Translations under genes and position numbers: made by a program
Shown here: piece by piece, positions 39,287-48,200 of the stretch
Position numbering within the stretch: the first letter of the stretch is position 1
Layout: the number at the start of each line of letters is the position of its first letter
Origin: Legionella sp.
GTDB taxonomy: Bacteria; Pseudomonadota; Gammaproteobacteria; Legionellales; Legionellaceae
Assembly (NCBI GenBank): GCA_017306715.1
Contig: JAFKHV010000010.1
Location: 38,737 to 102,736, forward strand
Direction: 5' to 3'
DNA length: 64,000 nt
The notes under the pieces: generated by a model
What the model saw: the letters and a program-made list of their open reading frames with translations, nothing else
Databases searched by the model: none
What the model was told of the DNA's origin: nothing

Positions 39287-42200
39287 TTAGCGGTTAAGCG
39301 ACCTGGGTTGTTCATTCTTAGTTTCTGTGTCAAGTACAATAAAGCGCTCAATGTTTTCAACTAAGTAATGCAGATGTTTAGGTATGCTTTTCCTATCACA
39401 TTGTGTTAATTGCTTTTTAAAATTGTAAAGCTGACTGGTATCCTTTATGTCAACGAAGGCAAAGTTTTTCAAAATATGGTCATCGGGCAAACGTCTTACT
39501 AAAAGACGAATGTGCATCTCTAATTGTTGTTCAAGCTGGTTTAGCAGAACTCCTTTATCTTTTAACGAAGCATCTTCGTCGGCAAGAAAATCAGTCATGA
39601 GTTTGTACGCTAATTCAACTGTTATATCATAGAGCCTGCTATAACCTTTCTTGTTACGATTGGTATTTTCATCACTTTCGAGAATGGTCTGTTGAGTCGT
39701 CCAAATGCAGTTTAAGGCAGCAGTGTAATATACAATTGTTCCATCACGTCCGCTAAATTGGATATCATTTAGCCTGGTGAATAGAGTCTGTGCTTGTTGT
39801 TTCCGCTCGCGATTTTTACCCCACATACTTTGATATTCTTTTTCTTTTCTCGCAAAAAAATCACTATTATTGGGTCGTCGATTAGCTTGGGCAGCATTTG
39901 GTGCATTAATTCGAACAATTTGTTTAACTTCTTCGCTAAAACGATAAAGGTTTTGATGCTTTTTAGTAATCTCTTTGTTTCTTAACGCCCTTGGTAATTT
40001 GGAAAACTGCGCAGATAGCGATAATTCTTGTGTACACATATCACGATAAAGTTGCGGTGCCATCTTTAAAATCGAGAAGTCCTCTGGAGTGACGATATCA
40101 TGATGTACTAGTTGCATTATGGTTTTACGTGTGTCCCTATGCTGGTTGAAGTTTTGGAAGTAATGACTGAATTGTTCATCTTTTTGCAGACCTTGCTGCG
40201 TCTTACTTAGTATGTCTAAAACTTCAATCCATTCATTCAAAATCTCTGCACCCATCCCAGAGTTTTTTATCCAAAAATCAATAATATTATCTGTTATTAA
40301 TTTTTTCTTATGGGGGGCAAGGCTAGTTATTTCTTTTCTTATTATGGATTGTATTAAATGATCCAGACGAGAATTTATTGGATGATGGTCTTGAATACAT
40401 CGATTAAATATTCTCAGGAGATAAGATTCATCAAGCTGGTTCTTAGGCCAGTGCTTTTCTAAGTGGATTGCAAGTTTTAGTGGATGATCATCAGCGGGAG
40501 CATTTTTAAATTTATCCCAAACAGCAGATTTTAATTTCGTGCTTTTTATAGCAAGGAAATCACGATGTGTGTCTGTTAAATCTTTATTAATTAATAAATT
40601 GTTATTAATAAATGCGGCCACAAAACTAACATCCACTGGATCCGTGTACTTTTTTAACTCCTCGAAGAAGTTTGCATTCTCCTGGGGTGATGGATTTTTG
40701 TGGAATTCTTTTACAAACACCGGCCAAAATTCATTCATAATATGATGGAATTCTTTTTCTGAGGGGATAATGTTTGCTTTAACGCCGAATTCATTGAGCT
40801 TTTTGGTTGCCGCTATAATTCCCTTAATTCTTACATTCATATCATGATGATTGCTTTTACTCTCCGTACGATCCAAATGATTAATAATATATTCCAAGGA
40901 TACATAGGGCGGTATGCTTGTTAAGGGTTTAAGAACGTACTCTCTAAATACGTCTAAATCATCATGAATCAGAAGTCGGGTTAATCGTCCTATATCAGCT
41001 GCTTTAAGAGGCTGTCGTTGCGCTAAAAAATTCCAAAGTGCTATTTGATCCTTGCCAGGCAATTTTGCGAGTAACTCAGGTGCGGGTAAGGCAAAGTCTG
41101 CTCGTGCGATATCATGGGTGTTTCCCTGAGTAGTTCCTTCCAGGGTTATATTGAATATGGCCCGTGTGACCCCTTGCCGTCCTTGAGTCAGTGCTTGCTC
41201 ATGATTCGTTAAATACTTACCTAATGCATTTAAGCGATTATCATGTAGATGATTTTCTGCAAATTTGTGTTGATTAATTAATCCAATAAAGTGATGGAAG
41301 TCTCCTGAAAGTATTTTTTCAGCAAATAAAGAGCTATTCAAGCTAAACACTCGAATTAGATCTTGTGCAAGTTTTGCATTTAGATCTCGCCAGAAATGGT
41401 GATGTATGACATGGGCTAAATTGCGTAAAAATTCAGGAGTATTTTTTTGTTCTGTTTCATAATGTCCACTACATGAAACTCGCATAATGATTTCAAAAAG
41501 CAGACCATATCTTATTAAATCTTCGGCGGAGTTTTTATTAGGATTATCTCTTATAAAATCCCATTTAAAAAACTCCTCCATACTCTTAAGATAATGTTTG
41601 AAATGCTCATGGTTTATCGAATTGATAAATGTTGGTAAAACCTTGTTCCAGTTTTCGAGCGGGATGCAAAAAATCGCAGGTCTGCTGAGCTCATTAAGCG
41701 TGTCAAATAATTGAACACGACTTTCTTTCGAGCCCTCCTGACTTCCTTTGAAACAGGTAGCATAAAATTGATTTAATGTATTATGGTCTCTGCCATATAT
41801 CGTACCAATAATTTTTTCAACGGCACGTTCAGGTCTGAAAAATAGTTTATCTGCATCTGCCACCCAAGCTTGATAGAAACTAATCAGGCTATTTACATCT
41901 TCACGTGTAGTTTCTGTCTGAGGTAAAGCGTGCTTTTCTTGATAGGAGTGCTTATGCCGAACTTTTTGTTCTGGATCCATCAAAAAGTCACTCACTGCCA
42001 TTTTACGCGCCTTAGGTATGTTACTATTGATGAGTGCTTTCCAATGTTTATCTACCTCGGCCATAAAGATTTTAAAGTTTTCTTCCTGTTGCCCAATATT
42101 GTGACTCATATATTGGCCCCATAAATCGACAATCTTATCTTTCGTAGCTAACCAATTTGTTTTAAATTGCTCTATTTGTTTTTTATTTTTTGGTACCTGA

Positions 42201-45200
42201 CTATTAAATTCATCTAAGGCAGTACGAATTTCTCCAGATAAGATTGCAAGAAGAGACTCTTTTCGACGGAGATACCACTCCTGTTGACGTCTCAATTCAA
42301 AACTGAGTTGCGCCAAGGTTCGTGTCTTGAGATATTGATCCTGAAGAATAAGTCGATCACTTCCATCGCCTTGTCTACCATTCTCCAGCCATTCCCATTT
42401 CTTGGAATTTAAGGTGTGATGTTTCGCGAATTTAAGCTCAAGCCGTGCCTTTTGTTCACGCATAATTCGCTGAAGCTTTTCTTTATGAGGGGAATGTTCA
42501 TAGTGTTTGAACTTTTGTTCTATCTCTCCAAAGTTAAGGATATCAATACAGGTACCTTGCGCGCCATTACGCCCTTGTCGTCCTAACTCTTGTTTGGTGA
42601 TTTGTGGTAAGGCAGGATATGTACGCAAGACCATCAGTCCTGCTTTTGTTTCAGGTTTAATGTCGGTTCCACGACCCATACGTGCGCTTATGGTGATTTT
42701 TCCTGCAGCACCTGCGTGTGGAACAACCTCGTTTTCAGTAAGGCCACTGTCGTTGGTATCTTTTATAAATCGTTCCTGAGGAATCTTTATGGCGGAATTT
42801 GCTAAAGCTTCCTGGATAGAGTCATAAATTCTTTTAACTTCAATGTCATCCTCACAAGTAACAAGAATAGGGCGATCATCATACTGGAGTAAATGTTTGA
42901 TTATAAGCTGTATTTGATCGTTATAGTTTTTAGCATAGATTGATCCTAGAAAATTAGTTCTCAACTCTTCATGTGAAGGCAATTTGACCACGTGGGTGAT
43001 GCCATATTTTTCTTCGTACTCATGAAGGTCTGCCAAATCCCCCGCAGTACCGGTACAACCTTCAATTTTCTCGTAATATTTTTTTAAGGTGTATTCTGCA
43101 TTACTCGATAATGCGATAAAACTATCAGGTTCAACAAAGAAATTGGGTGAGTCACCATGATTAATGGCATCCGTGTTCAGTCGCACATGCAAAAATTGCT
43201 GAATTAAATCGCTATAGGTGGAGCCGTGCTTGATTTGATTACCAATTAACACTTTTGCAAACCGTGTATCGATTACCGTACTTTCACCGAGGATTTGTTG
43301 CTCAGGGCGTATAGAAAAATTACTTCCCTCTTGCAAATGTTCGGCGGTATGTGCGGCCGATAAAAGTTTAATCAGCATCGTATTTCTTTTATTGACAGCC
43401 TCTACATGTCCTTGAGTAGCGGGATAGATATATTTCATCATAAACGTTGATTGCTCAGGACTTTTCAAGCTTTCTCTTTGTAAATCCTCACAAAGTTCCT
43501 TTAGATGTATATTGCGAGAAATGAGAATATTGCCATTTTTATCTCGAGGGAATTGCTCCAAATGCGTGCGGTAATATTTATAGGTCGTGCGGTAAACCCA
43601 CTCATCGAAATTATAGATGGTTTCATCATCGCTGTTTGCGGAGAAATTAAACTGAGTATTTTCGAATTTGAGGACGAAATCACACTCGTCTATAAATGCG
43701 ACCCTATGGCTTGGATCAAGGGAAATTTTACGCTTATCTTCCCAAATTTGTGTAGCATGGAAAAGACTGGAATTACCAATTGTTGAAAAGTTAACCGCTC
43801 CCATTGGCGATGTAACATGTGTTCTCGTCTTGTATGTCTCGGCAGGGGAGTTTGGTGTGATATAGCTATTCGGTATGTCCATAGCGTTTAAAACGTGACT
43901 AAACTCTTCCTGATCTCTGCGTGAAAGGCTGTCTTTAGAACTAAATAGGTCAACAACATTACCCTTAAGAGCCAAATAAGAAACGCGCATCATTGAAATA
44001 ATGCTTTTACCTTGACCGGTACGCACTTGATGCAATAATTTTTCATTATCATGCATCGCAGCATAGAGTAAATCAAGCATTTGTGTATGATTAACCCATT
44101 TGCCGGATTTACGGATTAAAACCTCACGCATGCAAGCAAGTAATCGTGCTGGAGCGAACTCATCAATTTCTTGGGTAACAATAAATCCAAGACTTTTTTG
44201 TTTTTTAGCTTCTTCATCACTGATTATCTGTCTGCGGTGTTCATGGATCAGTCGCTTTAAGTCACTGAATTTAATGTTTGCTAAATTCGCAACTTGACTA
44301 TAGTTATTGGTATAGTAGAGCAGGGTCATCATATTGTTACGTTTGTCGTTTTTGATTGCGCCTACACCCTTTTGTTGAATCCCTCCAAATACTCGGAGCA
44401 AGTCCCCGCGCTCTTTCGAGGTAACGCTATAATGCCTTTTATCTACGCCGGAGGAATCTAAAGCCATATAACGACTTTCAAAATCGTGAATGAGTTTATT
44501 CGTATCCAGGGAACCTTGTGAGAGTTGTTCACTTAGATAAGTGGCTGAAGGAACAGGCTCATCTGCACAATATAGACTGAGTGCCATTAATTGTTCCCTT
44601 GATTGCTCTCGCAGCTGCTTTTTTAATTCTATAAGTTGTCCTACATCCGAATATGAGAATTTTTTAATATCAATTAAACGTAACAGAATGCAACGAATAT
44701 CATAATCATCAGGAACTTTATCAGTCTGAAATAGAGATAAAATGTCTTCAATTTCAATTTTTGTTTTAAGGATTAATTGAATTAGTTTTACTTGAGATTC
44801 TTGCCACAGCTGTTGCGATTTCTGATTTTCATCTTCGGATAACATTTTAGTTATCTCGCGTAATGTGGTATGTCGCTCCATATTCGCGGCGATGCCCAAT
44901 TTAGGTAAAGCTTTAATATATTCACAAATCCAGTATATATGTGAGGAATCTTTATGGTTTTGATGGAGGTCTTTGATGGCAATGATGACCTTAGATAAAA
45001 ACAACTGATCAGCGTTGTCATTTAATGCATATTGCGCCAAAACCGCTTTATAGCGTTGGGGTACCTCAGGTGAAGTCATTATTTTATTAAAGGTGTCCCT
45101 TAATAAATTATTTTCGATATTCGGTTGCAGTTGATGTAAGTCATTATTTACCAATGTGGCATTATGAACTCTGCTATCCTGACTTTTGAGCACGAGCACT

Positions 45201-48200
45201 AAAATTTCGCGGGGGAAATGTTGGTTATGGTCCGTTCTTTGAGACAATATATTTAACCAGTCGGTTAGTTGCTCTATAGAGTAATATCGAATATTTTTTT
45301 GAGATTTAGCAGTATTAATTAATGTACCTAACACCTGGCCTAAATCGTTGTAATAAGCTTTATTGTTAATTCTCAATAAGGTATCGAGAAACCGTTCAAT
45401 CGTTTTATGTTGAGTAATACCGTCCACAGAAACCGCTAAATAGTGTGAAAAGAATTGGGTAGCTAAATTAATATTTTCCGGTTTAAAATGAAATTTGAGA
45501 TGCTTTTGTAAGAACTCTAGGGCGTCTTTTTGTTCATTTGTAGTCAGAGGACGGTAAGGGGCATCCTGGAATCCGATTTGACATCCTTTTTCAATAAGTG
45601 CTTTTATACCCTCTTTTCGACATTGTTTTGCTGCATACCTATCTCGGGCTGAAATTATTTTTTCTTTTAAAGCCACTAGTTCTTTATGAGATGGCAGAAA
45701 AGTTGAGTGCTCAAAATCAATTGACTGCAATTGTTTGATAAGTATTTCGACTTCTGCGGTGTGTTTGTCCTTTGATGTGTAGCTTAATGGCATTATCCAA
45801 TTATTATTATTTGCGTATTCAGTAAATAGCCACGGAGTAATTTTTAAGCAGCCCATACCCTGCGCGTCTACTTGAGTCTTTTTAAGCAACTGAGCGAGCA
45901 CTTGTTCACTAGCTGACTTTTCTTTTAACCAGTCTTTCTGAACATAGTTATTTTGAAAACACTTTAATGCTTGGCCACATGAATTAATAAAAGCTAAAGC
46001 TTCAGGCTTGCTCAGTGATGCAAGGTTTTTATGATATTTTGTTTCATTTAAAGCATAAAAAAGGCCGGGTAAATCATTAAAATTCACATAGAAGCTTGTT
46101 TCTTTTGTCTCACCACCTAACTCGAGAATACTGTTTAACCAGAAAAGAAGTTCATCTGGGGATTTAGTAAGTTCAGCAATCGTTTGGGACAAGCGTGGGT
46201 TAGCCTCACTGATTCGATCGGTACCAATGCTTACGCAGGCACTCCAGAGACGGAGAATTAAAAAACCATTGGGTTCTTGGGTAACCGAACTGAAATGATC
46301 TTTTAATAGGGAATGGGTATCAACATAATTTCCAAAATAAATGGTCCGTTGTGTACATAAAAACCGCTCACAAGCAGTCAATTGATCTGTGGATTTGGGG
46401 AAATTTTTTCGATCATCCAAATCCGGTATGTAACTGGGTTTGGGGCGATTGCTTGCAGTAAATTGAGTTAAACCCAGTTCTTTAAACCAGAAATGGAAGT
46501 GTTCATAGTGTGCAGCATAATAAACACCACTGTGTGTCCAGTCTGCTTCATCAATATGATCCAGGAGATGTTGCTGCGCCTCTTGACGCATGGCGCTTTT
46601 TTCAAAATCACGTAGTGTTCGATACAGTCTATCTAAAAATACTTGACCGTTAAAATTCTCTTCTTTAAGGAGGTACCGAATAAATGCTTGCTCATTAAAC
46701 TCCAGTTTATACTTATTGACATAGGTAATTAATTTATTAAAGCTGTTCCAAAGTGGCGCATAACGGGCAAAACCTGTTGCCTCACCCTGTGCTTTAACTA
46801 ATTGCCACCACATATTTTGTAAGGGTTTGCTTCCCTCTTCATTACCTACAGCACCAATGACTTTTATCGATTCGATAACGCTGGTTAATTCATCCTTATC
46901 AAGCAATTCTTTATAATTGGCAGAAGGGTTAAGGAAGTATTTTTTCCAAGTGCTAAAATGCTCTTTACCAAATCCGGAGAGTATGTGTTGTGCTAATTTA
47001 AAGAAGTGATCGCTTGCATTTACATTATTTGTAACCGCTTCATGGTCATATAATAATTGACCAAATGCTTTAAGGTTATCTTGATTAAGAGCGGTTTCAA
47101 CATTTAGCGGATTAAAAAGTAACTCAGAGAGCTCTTTATAAGCCGGATTTTTTTGTAAGGCCCATTTTGTCAGTACTAAATAACATTCATCGAGCGCCAA
47201 GGAATCTTGGGTAAACTGTCGCGTTACCGCATAGTGCTGCATATGTACTGAAGCATCTTCGGCAGATCCCTCAAATCCCATTGTTTGCAAGGTGCGCGCA
47301 GCGAATGATAAATGGATAGCATCTTCTTGAGTGGTTGCCAGGAAACGATAGACTTGTTTCTGTGATAATTCAGTAGGGGAAATGGTTGCAAATTGTCGGT
47401 AATCACCGCGATAAAACTGAGCGGTTTTCGGGGTATAGAATTTTACCGTAAATGGATTCTTCTTTACCTGCTCGTCTTCGGCTTGAGTTTTTAACTCTTG
47501 AGCAGCTACTTTTTTGTTAAAACCAAGAATTATTCCACGATCTTCTTTCGAATAATAAAGTTTGAATCCCGCGGGTAAATTGTCTCTGGAAATGCCCAAG
47601 CGGAATACCGCCGCATGTTCCATCATTTGTTCCAGAGCTTCCGGTTCGATTCGAACAATAGCCTTCGGGGCATCTCGGTCACTTCCTACCCATAAACTAA
47701 AGAGCTGTTTTAGATTTTCACCTTGCCATCCAGAATGAAGCTTTTTCTCGACAGGAATATTTTGCCACTGATCGGCATATAGGGCATCAATGTTATTACG
47801 AGTAATTAGATGCTTTTCACCGCCATGATATTCGCCAATTTCTTGTTCATATTCTTGTTCTATAACGATTTCTTGCTCTACTTGTTGCTCCATCTCTTGT
47901 TCAACAGCTTGCTGTAATTGCTGTTGAATTCCAGGAGTTTGTGCAGCTAAGGTATAAGTAGTATCTTGTTTTTTATCCCATGGCTGTTCTGGTAGATGCA
48001 TTTTATGATTTTTTTGCACCACAACTTTCTCATCTTTTACAATGGGAAGATGAATAATTTCAGTTTGATGCTTAAATTTATTTTGCCGGCCGAGACGTTG
48101 ATTGTTTAAAATTAAATTCTGAACTTTACGGTACAGGGCTTGCAGTTCACAGAATTCGCTGTCTGTAGAACACTCTCTATCTAACTGCGGGATTCGAACC

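Noticed and set aside
42500..44050. The giant gene as the housekeeping SecA
   Set aside because: Motifs deviate (TGQGKS, GRQGRNG), the motor is embedded in a 3.7-kb-residue protein and the SecA tail is not seen; it cannot be the general secretion ATPase.
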